NCBI RefSeq assembly: GCF_014930365.1
Contig: NZ_JABXWI010000001.1
Span: forward strand, 755,958-819,957
Origin: Streptomyces caniscabiei
GTDB taxonomy: Bacteria; Actinomycetota; Actinomycetes; Streptomycetales; Streptomycetaceae
Direction: 5' to 3'
Length of the DNA stretch: 64,000 nucleotides
Part shown: piece by piece, positions 23,735 through 32,626 of the stretch
Layout: every line of letters begins with the position of its first letter
Numbering within the stretch: position 1 is the first letter of the stretch
Notes under the pieces: model-generated
Told to the model about the DNA's origin: nothing
The model's database searches: none
Seen by the model: the letters and a program-made list of their open reading frames with translations, nothing else
Translations under genes and position numbers: made by a program

Positions 23735-26700
23735 GTGGCGTTCCCTGAAGACCCGCTCGGCCTGAAGATCGAGATCCGGCCCGGCACAGCGTGGACAGAC
23801 ATCACCGTCCGCTGCAAGACAGACGATCCGGTCGTCCACTCGCGCGGGATCCGCAACAAGGGCACAAGCGCGGAGCCCGCCTCCGCCCCTCTGAAGATCA
23901 ACAACAAGGACGGGGTGTTCTCCCCACGCAACCCCATGAGCCCCTACTACGGACAGCTCAGCCTCAACACCCCCGTACGGCTGTGGATCCCCGGCGGTGA
24001 CCACTTCCTCGACCTCGACGGCAGCCCCGACAACTACGCCTCCACCCCCGACCACGCCTCGTTGGACATCACCGGCGATGTCGACCTGCGATGGGAGGGC
24101 GAGGCCAACTGGTACGGGCCCGGGGCGCGGATGCTCATCGGCAAGTGGGGTGCCGTCGGCGACCGGTCCTACCACATGCGCCTGCAAGATGGTTCGCTCT
24201 ACATGCAAGTCCACTACGGCAGCAGCGCCTTCGTCCACACCGCCCAGCCCCTGCCGGTGCTGCCTGAGCGGGCCGCGCTGCGCACGGTCCTGGACGCGGA
24301 CAACGGCGCCGGCGGCTGGTCGATCAGCCACTACTGGGCGCCGACCATCGCCGGGCCCTGGACGCAGATCGGGGACACGTTCAGCTTCACCGACATCGGC
24401 CCGATCACCGTCCACACCAGCACAGCCCCCTTGCTCATCGCCCCGGCACACCTGGCCGTCACCCCGCCCCGTGAGCCGGTCGAGGGCAAGGTCTACAAGG
24501 CCGAGGTCCGAGGAGCCAGCGTCCTCGTCGCGAGCCCCGATTTCACCGCCCAACCGCTCGGCACCGCCTCGTTCGCGGACTCCGCCGGCCGCACGTGGTC
24601 TTTCGCCGGAAACGCCGCAGTCGCGGACCGGCAGGAGATCTTCGTCGGGGAGATCGCGAACTGGCCGCAGCGCTGGGTGCCGTCTGGCGCACTGGTGTGG
24701 ACCCGCGTACAGGCGGCGGGAATCCTGCGCCGTCTCGGGCAGGGACAGCGGCCCCTCGACTCCACGCTTCGTCGCCGAATCCCCAGCGGCTCTCCGGACG
24801 CGTACTGGCCGTTCGAGGAGGACAACCTCGCCTCGCGCGCCTACTCACCCATCGAGGGCGTCTCACCAGCGGCGGTGACCGGCGTGGAGTGGGCATCGGT
24901 GGACACCCTGCCGTCTTCGAAGGCCCTGCCCCGGCTCACGGCCGCCGCGACCCTGTCGGCGATCGTGCCCGGCACCGCCAACGACGGCGAATGGCAGGTC
25001 GAGTTCGTCTACAACGCCGACGACAAGGCACCCGTGGCCAACACGGAAGTCGTCAGCATCTCCACCACCGGCACCGTGCGGCGCTGGTCCCTGAACCTGC
25101 GCAACGGTGCGGGCACGGTGTTCGGCTACGACGCCTCGGGCACGGCCATCGTGAACCAGAGCGTGGCGCTGGGCGGCGACGTGTTCCACGGCTGGGTACG
25201 CCTGAGGTTCTACGTCAGCGAGGACGCCGGGACCGTGACCTGGGGCATGTTCTTCCAGGACCCCGGCGGCGACGCGGGCGGTATCAGCCGCACCGTCGCA
25301 GGCGCCTCCGGCCGGGTAACCGCCGTCACCGCGAACTGGGGCGCGGCCACCGAGGGGTGGGCGTTCGGTCACCTGTCGGTTCTGCCAGAGGCAGCGTCGA
25401 CGTTGTACAGCGGCAGTGACCGGGCTTACTCGGGCGAGACGGCCTGGGAGCGGATGCTGCGTCTGGCTGGTGAGGAGGGCCTCCCGATGGGTCGGGTTCC
25501 GGGCCAGTTGGCGCCGGAGCGGGTCGGGCCGCAGCGCACAGAGACCCTGTTGAAGGTGCTCGCGGACGCGGCGGCGGCCGATGGCGGGATGCTGCTGGAG
25601 GACCGCAGACGGCTCGGCCTGGTGTACCGGGATCGGTCCTCGATGTACACGCAGGAGCCGGCGCTCACGCTGACGTACGGGGCGCCGGGGCTGTCGCTGC
25701 CGCTGGAGCCGGACGACGAGGCGGATGTCGTTCGCAACGACCGCACGGTCAAACGCGATGGCGGCTCTGAGGGGCGCGCGGTCCTGCGCGAGGGCAAGCT
25801 GTCCGTGCAGGCTCCGCCGAATGGGATCGGCCTGTACGACGACTCCGTCCCCCTGGCGCTCGCCGACGACATCCAGACGGAGCCGATCGCGTACTGGCGG
25901 CTGCATCACGGCACGTACGACGGTGCCCGCTACCCGTCCGTACGTGTGCTTCTGCACCGGGCTCCGGCGCTGATCCCGGCCGTGCTCGCGCTGCGCGAGG
26001 GCGACCTGATCCGCATCACCGGCCTGCCCCCGTGGGTGGCGTACGGAGACATCGACCTGATCGTCACCGGCTGGTCGGAGACCCTGCTGCCCCGTACGTG
26101 GGAGATCACGTTCACGTGCGAGCCCGGCGGTCCCTGGGACCTGGCGACCATCAACGTCATTCACGAAGGGTTCGAGGACGAGACGTACGACGTCACCCTG
26201 ACCGCTGGCGGGACCCTGCCGTGGACGCGGACGAGCACACAGGCCCGCTCGGGCACGTACTCCCTGCGCTCCGGGGCGATCGGCAACAACCAGACCAGCG
26301 ACGTGACCGTGACCGTCCCGTCGGGGGCAACCACCTTGTCGTTCTGGTACCGCACCTCCAGCGAGGCGTCCGGGCCCGGCTTCGAGGGGGACCGGCTCCT
26401 GGTCCTCGTCGACGGCGTCCAGGTCCTCCGCGCCCAAGGCACCACCGGGTGGACCCAGTTCACGACCGACGTCACCGGCAAAACGGCGGTCCTCTTCCGG
26501 TACGCCAAGGACAACTCGGCCGTCAGCGGCGAGGACGCCGTCTACATCGACGACCTACGGATCCTCCTCGGCTCCTACGCCCCGACCAAGGCTGGCACCG
26601 ACGGCAGCCAGCTCGCCGACGGCGTGGACACAGACGACACGACGCTGTCCGTCGAGGTCACCGCCGGGCCCCTGTGGACAACCGACCTGAACGAGATGCC

Positions 26701-26866
26701 GATCCGGATCGACGTCGGCGGCGAGCACATGGACGTCACGGCGATCAGCGACCCGTATGAGGGCGTGCAGGAGTTCGCCGTCGTCCGGGCCCTCAACGGG
26801 GTCGTCAAGGCGCACCCCGCGGGCACGCCCGTCACCGTGGGCCGGCGCGCGCCCGCGTCCCTGTAG
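23735..26866 (+). CDS. Large tail tip protein with LamG-like domain
   Basis: The 1043-residue product starts at GTG 23735 behind gaggagg. The first 80 residues form a distal-tail-like beta part. Residues about 85-260 contain a concanavalin/LamG-like domain (DNYASTPDHASLDITGDVD then WEGEANWYGPG). A central region carries a tail-tip hub pattern (SGSDRAYSGETAWERMLRLA then LLEDRRRLGLVYRD). Near residues 810-945 there is a second jelly-roll-like domain (SGTYSLRSGAIGNN, TTLSFWYRTS, AVYIDDLRI). This is a combined tail-tip and adhesion protein, the likely receptor-contact region for cell wall sugars. Confidence 0.85.
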   Translation: MAFPEDPLGLKIEIRPGTAWTDITVRCKTDDPVVHSRGIRNKGTSAEPASAPLKINNKDGVFSPRNPMSPYYGQLSLNTPVRLWIPGGDHFLDLDGSPDNYASTPDHASLDITGDVDLRWEGEANWYGPGARMLIGKWGAVGDRSYHMRLQDGSLYMQVHYGSSAFVHTAQPLPVLPERAALRTVLDADNGAGGWSISHYWAPTIAGPWTQIGDTFSFTDIGPITVHTSTAPLLIAPAHLAVTPPREPVEGKVYKAEVRGASVLVASPDFTAQPLGTASFADSAGRTWSFAGNAAVADRQEIFVGEIANWPQRWVPSGALVWTRVQAAGILRRLGQGQRPLDSTLRRRIPSGSPDAYWPFEEDNLASRAYSPIEGVSPAAVTGVEWASVDTLPSSKALPRLTAAATLSAIVPGTANDGEWQVEFVYNADDKAPVANTEVVSISTTGTVRRWSLNLRNGAGTVFGYDASGTAIVNQSVALGGDVFHGWVRLRFYVSEDAGTVTWGMFFQDPGGDAGGISRTVAGASGRVTAVTANWGAATEGWAFGHLSVLPEAASTLYSGSDRAYSGETAWERMLRLAGEEGLPMGRVPGQLAPERVGPQRTETLLKVLADAAAADGGMLLEDRRRLGLVYRDRSSMYTQEPALTLTYGAPGLSLPLEPDDEADVVRNDRTVKRDGGSEGRAVLREGKLSVQAPPNGIGLYDDSVPLALADDIQTEPIAYWRLHHGTYDGARYPSVRVLLHRAPALIPAVLALREGDLIRITGLPPWVAYGDIDLIVTGWSETLLPRTWEITFTCEPGGPWDLATINVIHEGFEDETYDVTLTAGGTLPWTRTSTQARSGTYSLRSGAIGNNQTSDVTVTVPSGATTLSFWYRTSSEASGPGFEGDRLLVLVDGVQVLRAQGTTGWTQFTTDVTGKTAVLFRYAKDNSAVSGEDAVYIDDLRILLGSYAPTKAGTDGSQLADGVDTDDTTLSVEVTAGPLWTTDLNEMPIRIDVGGEHMDVTAISDPYEGVQEFAVVRALNGVVKAHPAGTPVTVGRRAPASL

Positions 26867-26883
26867 CAGGAAGAGGAGGACTT

Positions 26884-28497
26884 GTGGCGACACCGGTTGA
26901 AGAGTGGTTCGTCGGGATGGACGTCACGGCCGGCCGCCTGGAGGCGATGAACCAGCGCTCCAGCTTCATGGTGACGAACTTCGGTGCGGACAGCAGCGGC
27001 ACCGTGGACGCCTCACCGGGTATCCAGGCGGCGCTCGATGCCGCCCGGGACCTGGACGGTGCGCAGGTCCTGGTGCCGCCCGGTGTGTACCTGATCGGCG
27101 CGACCCTGCGGATCTACACGAACACCCGGTTGACGCTCATGGCGGGCGCGGAGTTCCGCCGCAATGTCGCCGCCACGATGATCATCAACGGTGACAGTGG
27201 GCAGGACCTCGCCGGCTACACCGGTCACAGCAACATCGTGATCGAGGGTGGCCTGTGGAACATGAGGGGGACGACCAGCGGACTGACCGCGAGCGCGATG
27301 TGTATCAGCATCGGGCACGCCACCGACATCGTCATCCGCGACCTCGAAGTCCGCGACCTGCCCGGGTATCACGCCATCGAGCTGAACTCGACCTCCCACG
27401 GGCTGATCGAGAACTGTCGCTTCCGCGGCTACGTGGACCCTGGTTCGAGGGACTTTTCCGAGGCGATCCAGCTCGACCTCGCCAAGTCCAGCTCGGTGTT
27501 CGGGGGGTTCGGTCCGTACGACCACACGCCCACCGAAGACGTCCTCATCGTCGGCTGCCACTTCGGGGCGTCCGGCACGGCCGGGACGACGGCCTGGCCG
27601 CGCGGCGTCGGCTCGCACTCGGCGACGATCACCAAGTGGCACCGCCGTATCCGGGTCATCGGCAACAGCTTCGAGGGAATCCTCCAGTACGCGGTCAGCG
27701 CGTACAACTGGGAAGACGTCACGGTCGTCGGCAACACGTTCTTGGACTGCGGCTCCGGCGTACGGGTCCGTACGGTGATCGTCGCCGACACCGAGGACAC
27801 CAAACTTCCCGATGGCACGCAGACGTCCGCGTCGCAGAACCTGCGGAACATCGTCATCGCCGGCAACTCGTTCCGGGGCGGCCTGGCCTACGACGAGCCG
27901 ATCATCTGCCTCGGTGAGACCACCGGCACCGTCCTCAACGTCGCGATCACCGGCAACACCATCGACGGCTCGACGTCCGGGCAGGGCGGCATCCGCCTCC
28001 AGGAGTGCAGCCGGATCACGGTCGGCGACAACACGATCAACAACGTCGACGGCAGCGGCATCAGCACGGAGGACTGCAACACCCTCACGATCACCGGGAA
28101 CAACGTCTACAACTGCGAGGGCCACGGCATCACCCTCGTCGACATCACCAACACCAACGTCGTCGGCAACCAAGTCCGCGAGCCAGGCGAGAACGGGATC
28201 CTGGTGCAGGGCGGCCAGTACGTGCACCTGCGGGACAACTTCATCCGCTCCCCCAGCCGGAACACGAACAACAACGCCTACGGCATCCGCCTGTCCACGG
28301 CGGCGGACAGCGTCAACGTCTCCGGCAACAAGGTCCGCCCGCACGGCAGCGGCAACGAGGCCGCGTACGCGTTCTCCGCGACGAACACCGTGACCACGCT
28401 CTCCCGGTACGGCAACGACTGGCTCGGCACCTACGCCACCGGCCGACTCAACGACGGCAGCATCACCCCGAACACGTCCGCCACCGACCTCAGCTAG
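26884..28497 (+). CDS. Tail spike/fiber with right-handed beta-helix
   Basis: The 537-residue product starts at GTG 26884 after aggaagaggagg. The N-terminal 35 residues would attach to the tail. Then NFGADSSGTVDASPGIQAAL and VLVPPGVYLIGATL are the hallmark of pectate-lyase-3 type beta-helices. Many short coils follow, with regularly spaced NN/GN turns (ITGNTIDGSTS, VGDNTINNVDGSG, ITGNNVYNCEG, VVGNQVREPGENG). The fold is that of phage spikes that bind or cut polysaccharide. No catalytic residues can be assigned safely. It is the main candidate for host-surface glycan recognition. Confidence 0.88.
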   Translation: MATPVEEWFVGMDVTAGRLEAMNQRSSFMVTNFGADSSGTVDASPGIQAALDAARDLDGAQVLVPPGVYLIGATLRIYTNTRLTLMAGAEFRRNVAATMIINGDSGQDLAGYTGHSNIVIEGGLWNMRGTTSGLTASAMCISIGHATDIVIRDLEVRDLPGYHAIELNSTSHGLIENCRFRGYVDPGSRDFSEAIQLDLAKSSSVFGGFGPYDHTPTEDVLIVGCHFGASGTAGTTAWPRGVGSHSATITKWHRRIRVIGNSFEGILQYAVSAYNWEDVTVVGNTFLDCGSGVRVRTVIVADTEDTKLPDGTQTSASQNLRNIVIAGNSFRGGLAYDEPIICLGETTGTVLNVAITGNTIDGSTSGQGGIRLQECSRITVGDNTINNVDGSGISTEDCNTLTITGNNVYNCEGHGITLVDITNTNVVGNQVREPGENGILVQGGQYVHLRDNFIRSPSRNTNNNAYGIRLSTAADSVNVSGNKVRPHGSGNEAAYAFSATNTVTTLSRYGNDWLGTYATGRLNDGSITPNTSATDLS

Positions 28498-28504
28498 GAG
28501 AACC

Positions 28505-28753
28505 ATGGGCAGCTTCCGTGCGGAAGGACTGGTCGCAGACGTCGCCGAGGCCGTCGAGGCGGCCGACAACCAGGGCGACACCACCCAGTTCGAGGCCGTA
28601 CGAGCCTTCGTGCTGGCCGAGCTGGCAGCCTGGCCGACCGGCCCGGGCGCCCCGAACGGAGTCCTCGTCGAGGCGGCCGGCCACCACGACGCGACCAGCC
28701 GGAACGTGACGATCGTGATCCGGCCTATGCGGGTCATCGCCCCGGAGGACTGA
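28505..28753 (+). CDS. Hypothetical tail-associated protein (82 aa)
   Basis: Starts eight bases after the spike gene behind taggagaacc. The product begins MGSFRAEGLVADVAEAVEAAD, a helical first half, and ends in a beta hairpin (NVTIVIRPMRVIAPED). Its size and position match small proteins that follow the receptor-binding genes in Streptomyces phages, possibly spike chaperones. The function is unknown. Confidence 0.6.
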   Translation: MGSFRAEGLVADVAEAVEAADNQGDTTQFEAVRAFVLAELAAWPTGPGAPNGVLVEAAGHHDATSRNVTIVIRPMRVIAPED

Positions 28754-28770
28754 CCCGCCCCGCCCCGTAC

Positions 28771-28800
28771 GCCCCGCGCCGAACGGCCCGGGGCTTCTTC
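28771..28800 (+). terminator. Terminator between tail and lysis genes
   Basis: GCCCCG (28771-28776) pairs with CGGGGC (28789-28794), with an inner GCC-gaac-GGC, and is followed by TTCTTC. Confidence 0.75.
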
Positions 28801-28817
28801 ATGCCCTGGAGGCGTTC

Positions 28818-29042
28818 ATGCCCGCAGAGATCCATCCTGCTACCGCCGCGATGCTCCGGAACTTCCGCTACGACCACCTGCCCCAGCACCTCCAGGCGGT
28901 GAGCAAGCCGTTCCACGACCTCGCGCAGCGGCTCGCCGAGACGCTGTCCAGGCCGGAGGTCACCAAGGCGCTCGACGACCTGTGGAAGTCGAAAAACTGG
29001 GCGGTCCTGGCCGCGTCCAACGCTGAACGGGAGGGCGTCTGA
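28818..29042 (+). CDS. Small helical phage protein (74 aa)
   Basis: ATG 28818 follows a ggaggcg site right after a terminator. The product (MPAEIHPATAAMLRNFRYDHLP onward) is helical with evenly spread charges and includes HDLAQRLAETLSRPEVTKAL. It overlaps the endolysin start by one base, so it probably belongs to the lysis unit, perhaps as an accessory or regulatory protein. No family name can be given. Confidence 0.6.
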   Translation: MPAEIHPATAAMLRNFRYDHLPQHLQAVSKPFHDLAQRLAETLSRPEVTKALDDLWKSKNWAVLAASNAEREGV

Positions 29043-30046
29043 TGTCCTGGTACGCGGGCGCGACGAGGATGGAGCTGCTGCCGGAGGCCCAGCAGCAGCC
29101 CGCCATCCGCCCCACTCAGCTGATCTTCCACAGCATCGTCGCCCCGTGGACGCCGCGGCGTACGTATGAGTTCTGGCGGGACAGCACGGCGCTTGAGTCG
29201 CATTTCGGCCTGGGGTACGGCGGAGACCTCGCCCAGTACCTGACGACCACGACCCGCGCCGACGCCAACGCTGGCGCGAACCGCAGGGCCGACGGCACCG
29301 GCGCGATCTCGGTGGAGACCGCCTCCAACACCAAGGCCAGCGACCCGTGGACGGACGAACAGCTCGCCGAGCTGATCGCCCTCGGCGTCTGGGCCCACGT
29401 TGAGCACGGCATCCCCGTCCGTGTCTGCCGCAGCTCGGACGATCCGGGGATCGGCTTCCACAGCCTGTACCGGGCCTGGTCGACGTCAGGTACGGCCTGC
29501 CCCGGCGCCGCGCGGATCGCTCAATTCCACGACGTGGTCATGCCCGGCGTTGCTGCAGCGGTGGCCGGCACGAAGCCCGGAGGCGGCACGCACACGGTGC
29601 GGCCCGGGGAGACGCTGTACTCGATCGCCGGACAGTACCGCGGCATGACGTGGCAGCAGCTGGCCGCCGCGAACAGCCTGCGTGCGCCGTACACGATCGT
29701 CCCGGGCCAGGTCCTCGCCGTGCCCGGCCGGGTGACCGCGCCGACGACGCCGCCCGTGCGGCCGGTGGTGGACCTGTCCGAGCTGGCGAAGGCCGCCCGC
29801 ACCGATCCGCCCAAGGCCGGGGCCCCGGTGTCGTATCCGGAGACACAGCTCGTCGAGCTCGGCCTGGTCGCTCAGCAACTGCTCGCGCGGCCCTTGGCGG
29901 AAGGGCACTTCGGCTCCGCCACGGTGACCGCCTACGCGGCGTGGCAGCGGCGCCTCGGCTACACCGGCGCGGCGGCCGACGGAATCCCCGGCAAGGCGTC
30001 GCTGGTCAAGCTCGGCCAGCGGTACGGCTTCGACGTGAAGGAGTAA
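29042..30046 (+). CDS. Endolysin: amidase, LysM, peptidoglycan-binding
   Basis: The 334-residue product has three parts. Residues about 20-165 resemble a zinc amidase (Amidase_2/PGRP fold), with probable zinc ligands H30 (TQLIFHSIV), H140 (GIGFHSLY) and C153 (GTACPG). Residues 184-229 form a LysM domain (THTVRPGETLYSIAGQYRG). The last 70 residues resemble a peptidoglycan-binding domain (VELGLVAQQLL then YAAWQRRLGYTG, ADGIPGKASL). It cleaves the stem peptide from muramic acid at the end of infection. No signal peptide, so release needs the holin. It starts on the last base of the previous stop. Confidence 0.92.
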   Translation: MSWYAGATRMELLPEAQQQPAIRPTQLIFHSIVAPWTPRRTYEFWRDSTALESHFGLGYGGDLAQYLTTTTRADANAGANRRADGTGAISVETASNTKASDPWTDEQLAELIALGVWAHVEHGIPVRVCRSSDDPGIGFHSLYRAWSTSGTACPGAARIAQFHDVVMPGVAAAVAGTKPGGGTHTVRPGETLYSIAGQYRGMTWQQLAAANSLRAPYTIVPGQVLAVPGRVTAPTTPPVRPVVDLSELAKAARTDPPKAGAPVSYPETQLVELGLVAQQLLARPLAEGHFGSATVTAYAAWQRRLGYTGAAADGIPGKASLVKLGQRYGFDVKE

Positions 30047-30049
30047 CCC

Positions 30050-30274
30050 ATGAAGGACTCGACGAAGCGCACCTGGCGCACCGTCCTCCAGACCGCCCTC
30101 GGCATCGCTGTACTGCTGCCGCTCATCGTGGACGAGTCTGGGATCCCGGCGACGCTGCCCTGGGTCGCGGTCGCCCTGGCGGTGGCCGGCGGATTCGCCC
30201 GGGTGATGGCGGTACCGGGCGTCCAGGCCCTGCTGCCCGGCTGGCTCCGCACGGATGACGGGACCCGAGAGTGA
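30050..30274 (+). CDS. Holin-like protein (74 aa)
   Basis: ATG 30050 lies four bases after the endolysin stop. The chain has a charged N-terminus (MKDSTKRTWR) and two membrane segments (TVLQTALGIAVLLPLIV and LPWVAVALAVAGGFARVMAV), then a charged end. This is the size, topology and position of small actinophage holins. It would open the membrane for the endolysin. It overlaps the next gene by four bases. Confidence 0.8.
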   Translation: MKDSTKRTWRTVLQTALGIAVLLPLIVDESGIPATLPWVAVALAVAGGFARVMAVPGVQALLPGWLRTDDGTRE

Positions 30275-30525
30275 CGCCGCCGGAGTCCACGTCGATCGCG
30301 CTGGAGCTGGCCGAGCTGCGGCGTGCCGTAGACGTCGGGAACGCGACCACCCAGGGGCAGCTAGCGCTTCTGGTGCAGCGTACGGACCAGACCGATCAGA
30401 AGCTCGCCGATCACGAGCAGCGCCTCGACACGTTGGAGCGCAACCGGTGGCCGCTGCCGACAGTGACCGCGCTGACGGCTCTCGGAGCCCTCGGTGTGGC
30501 CGTCTGGCAGGCCACTGGCCACTGA
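30271..30525 (+). CDS. Coiled-coil protein with C-terminal anchor (holin partner)
   Basis: GTG 30271 overlaps the holin stop (GTGA). The 84-residue product has a coiled-coil middle (GQLALLVQRTDQTDQKLADHEQ) and one membrane segment at the end (VTALTALGALGVAVWQ). This layout is known for second membrane proteins of phage lysis cassettes, acting as holin partner or antiholin. It is the last gene of the late operon and is followed at once by a strong terminator. Confidence 0.7.
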   Translation: MTPPESTSIALELAELRRAVDVGNATTQGQLALLVQRTDQTDQKLADHEQRLDTLERNRWPLPTVTALTALGALGVAVWQATGH

Positions 30526-30533
30526 CGCGGGTT

Positions 30534-30567
30534 GCCCCCTCTCGCCTTCGGGCGGGAGGGGGCCCTT
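30534..30567 (+). terminator. Late operon terminator
   Basis: GCCCCCTCTCGCC (30534-30546) pairs with GGCGGGAGGGGGC (30551-30563) over 13 positions with one wobble pair, a TTCG loop and CCTTTGT after it. This is one of the strongest terminators in the window. Confidence 0.9.
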
Positions 30568-30593
30568 TGTCATGCCTGGATACGCTTCTCTGC

Positions 30594-31235
30594 ATGATCC
30601 GTTCAGTCGTGTTCGACATCGGCGAGACCATCGCCCGCGATGACCGCTACTGGAACTCGTGGGCCGACTGGATCAATGTCCCTCGCCACACGCTGTCCGC
30701 GCTCGTAGGTGCCGTCGTCGCGCAAGGCCAGGACAATGCGGAGGCACTCAGGCTCCTCCGCCCGGGCATCGACATCGCAGCTGAGTACCGTGCCCGTGAG
30801 GCCGCTGGCTGTGGTGAGGAGCTCGACGAGACGGACCTGTACGAAGACGTCCGCCCCGCGCTCTCCGCCCTGCGTCAGCTCGGCATCCGCGTCATCATCG
30901 CCGGGAACCAGACTGCCCGCGTCGGCCAGCTGCTGCACGGACTAGAGCTGCCCGCTCATCTGATCGCCACGTCTCAGGAGTGGGGAGTGGCCAAGCCCCA
31001 GCCCGAGTTCTTCGCGCGGGCCCTCGAAGCGGCGCAGGCCGAGCCGGGCGAGACCCTGTATGTCGGTGACCACCCGGCCAATGACGTCTTCCCTGCGAAG
31101 GAGGCGGGGCTGCTCGCCGCGCACCTCCGGCGCGGACCGTGGGGGCACCTTTGGGCTGACGACCCAGAGGTGATGGCGGCCGCGGACTGGCAGATCGGCA
31201 CGCTCACAGAACTCGCCGAAGTCGTAACGGGGTAA
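30594..31235 (+). CDS. HAD-superfamily hydrolase
   Basis: The 213-residue product has FDIGETI (motif I; the second acidic residue of the usual DxD is E), VIIAGNQTA (motif II, N in place of S/T), a lysine region GVAKPQPEFF (motif III) and VGDHPANDV (motif IV). All four steps of a haloacid-dehalogenase phosphatase are present. ATG 30594 is preceded by no ribosome binding site but by a TACGCT hexamer eight bases upstream, so the message could be leaderless. It stands alone between two terminators after the lysis genes, a typical place for a lysogenic accessory gene. Substrate unknown. Confidence 0.82.
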   Translation: MIRSVVFDIGETIARDDRYWNSWADWINVPRHTLSALVGAVVAQGQDNAEALRLLRPGIDIAAEYRAREAAGCGEELDETDLYEDVRPALSALRQLGIRVIIAGNQTARVGQLLHGLELPAHLIATSQEWGVAKPQPEFFARALEAAQAEPGETLYVGDHPANDVFPAKEAGLLAAHLRRGPWGHLWADDPEVMAAADWQIGTLTELAEVVTG

Positions 31236-31240
31236 CGGCA

Positions 31241-31273
31241 CGGCCCCGACAGCGCTGGGCTGTCGGGGCCGTT
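31241..31273 (+). terminator. Terminator after HAD gene
   Basis: CGGCCCCGACAGC (31241-31253) pairs perfectly with GCTGTCGGGGCCG (31259-31271), followed by TTCG. Confidence 0.88.
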
Positions 31274-31336
31274 CGCGTATCCAGCGCGTTACCGCGCGGG
31301 TACGGTTCGGAGTGGACGCACCGAACTGGAGCCAGT

Positions 31337-32518
31337 ATGCCCGCCAACACCACGCGCGAGGTAGGCGAACGCATTGCCGCCACCCGCCGCGCCCACAGAA
31401 TGACTCAACAGGACCTCGCGAACGCCGCGTTCGTGTCTCTGTCGATGCTGCGCAAGATCGAGCAAGGCAGCAGATTCCCCGGCGACGACACCCTCGACGC
31501 CCTCGCCGCAGCCCTCACCGTGGACCCGGGCCGGCTCCTCACCGGACATCAGCGCACAGACAGCCGGGTACACGAGGCCCTGCCTGCGGTCTCCGTGGCC
31601 ATCGCCGCCCACGAGGATCCCGACGACGGCCCCGTGCGCCCGCTGCACGAACTGGAGCAAGCCGTAGACGACGCCGTCGATTGGCGGCTCGCCGCCCAGT
31701 ACGTGCAGATCAGCCGCAACGTCCCCTCGCTCCTCATGGAGTTGGCCCGGGCCTTCCACACCACGCCAGCCAACGACCGCGCGCATGTGGCCTCGCTACT
31801 CGTGCGCGCCTACCGCTGCGCCGACGCCATGGCCTACAAGTTCGGTGCCCGTGACCTCTCAGCCCGCCTCATCGGCCTCATGCGGGAGACAGCCGCCGAG
31901 GCGGATGACCCGCTCCTTGAGGCCTCTGTGGCATACGTTCGCACCGAGATGTTCTTCGCCGCCCGCGCGCACAGGCCCGGCCTGCGCGCCCTGGAGAAAG
32001 CCATCGACGTCGCCCCTGCGCCGGCATCCGCGTCGACGGCGGCTGCACGTGGCGCCCTGCACATGCGGGCGGCTGTCGTCGCCAGCCGCGCCGGGGACCC
32101 TGATGCGACCAGCACCCATCTCAACGAGGCAACCCGGCTCGGCGACCTGGTGCCCGAAGACGTCTACCTGGGCACCGCATTCGGGCCCGACAGCGTCCGC
32201 ATTCACCAGGTCTCCGTTGCTGTCGGCCTCGGCGATGACCACGTCCAGGACGCCCTCGACGTGGCAAGCCAGTGGAAGCCGCCGGATTCCCTCCCTGCCG
32301 AGCGGCGCTCCGGGTTCTACATCGAACTCGGCCGGGCCCAGCTCTGGGCGGGCTTGGCGGACGACGCGTTCGAGTCGCTGAAGGTCGCACGGCGGATCGC
32401 GCCGCAGCACACCCGCGGGCACCGGTGGGCGCGCGAGGATGCGGCCACGTTGCGCCGGCTGAAGCGGGCGGACTCGGAGTCGCTGACGAGCTTTGCCGAG
32501 TGGATCGGCGCCGTCTGA
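31337..32518 (+). CDS. XRE-family regulator with TPR-like sensor domain
   Basis: The 393-residue protein has an N-terminal XRE helix-turn-helix (residues 8-62: VGERIAATRRAHRMTQQDLA, SLSMLRKIEQGSRFPGDDTL). A long helical region with TPR-like repeats follows (residues 105-385, with HMRAAVVASRAGDPDATSTHL and IELGRAQLWAGLADDAFESL). This is the common Streptomyces regulator build in which a peptide or small molecule is sensed by the TPR part. An inverted repeat GTTCGG/CCGAAC (31305-31326) lies just before the start codon. A TGTGTCAC operator array follows the gene and may be its own target. Confidence 0.85.
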   Translation: MPANTTREVGERIAATRRAHRMTQQDLANAAFVSLSMLRKIEQGSRFPGDDTLDALAAALTVDPGRLLTGHQRTDSRVHEALPAVSVAIAAHEDPDDGPVRPLHELEQAVDDAVDWRLAAQYVQISRNVPSLLMELARAFHTTPANDRAHVASLLVRAYRCADAMAYKFGARDLSARLIGLMRETAAEADDPLLEASVAYVRTEMFFAARAHRPGLRALEKAIDVAPAPASASTAAARGALHMRAAVVASRAGDPDATSTHLNEATRLGDLVPEDVYLGTAFGPDSVRIHQVSVAVGLGDDHVQDALDVASQWKPPDSLPAERRSGFYIELGRAQLWAGLADDAFESLKVARRIAPQHTRGHRWAREDAATLRRLKRADSESLTSFAEWIGAV

Positions 32519-32532
32519 TCGCTGCAGCGGGC

Positions 32533-32564
32533 TGTGTCACCCGGGGTGACACAAGGTGTGTCAC
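32533..32564 (+). promoter_or_regulatory. Operator array of TGTGTCAC half sites
   Basis: TGTGTCAC (32533-32540), GTGACACA (32546-32553) and TGTGTCAC (32557-32564) form an inverted pair with a five-base spacer plus a third half-site three bases later. It lies between the XRE/TPR gene and the string of mini-genes, whose promoter it probably controls. The pattern is of the GTGAC/GTCAC type bound by XRE-class proteins such as BldD. Confidence 0.6.
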
Positions 32565-32626
32565 TTGTGGCCCTTGCGGGCGCCCATCATCTGTCTGTCC
32601 AGATCGAACAGGCAGATGGGAACGGG

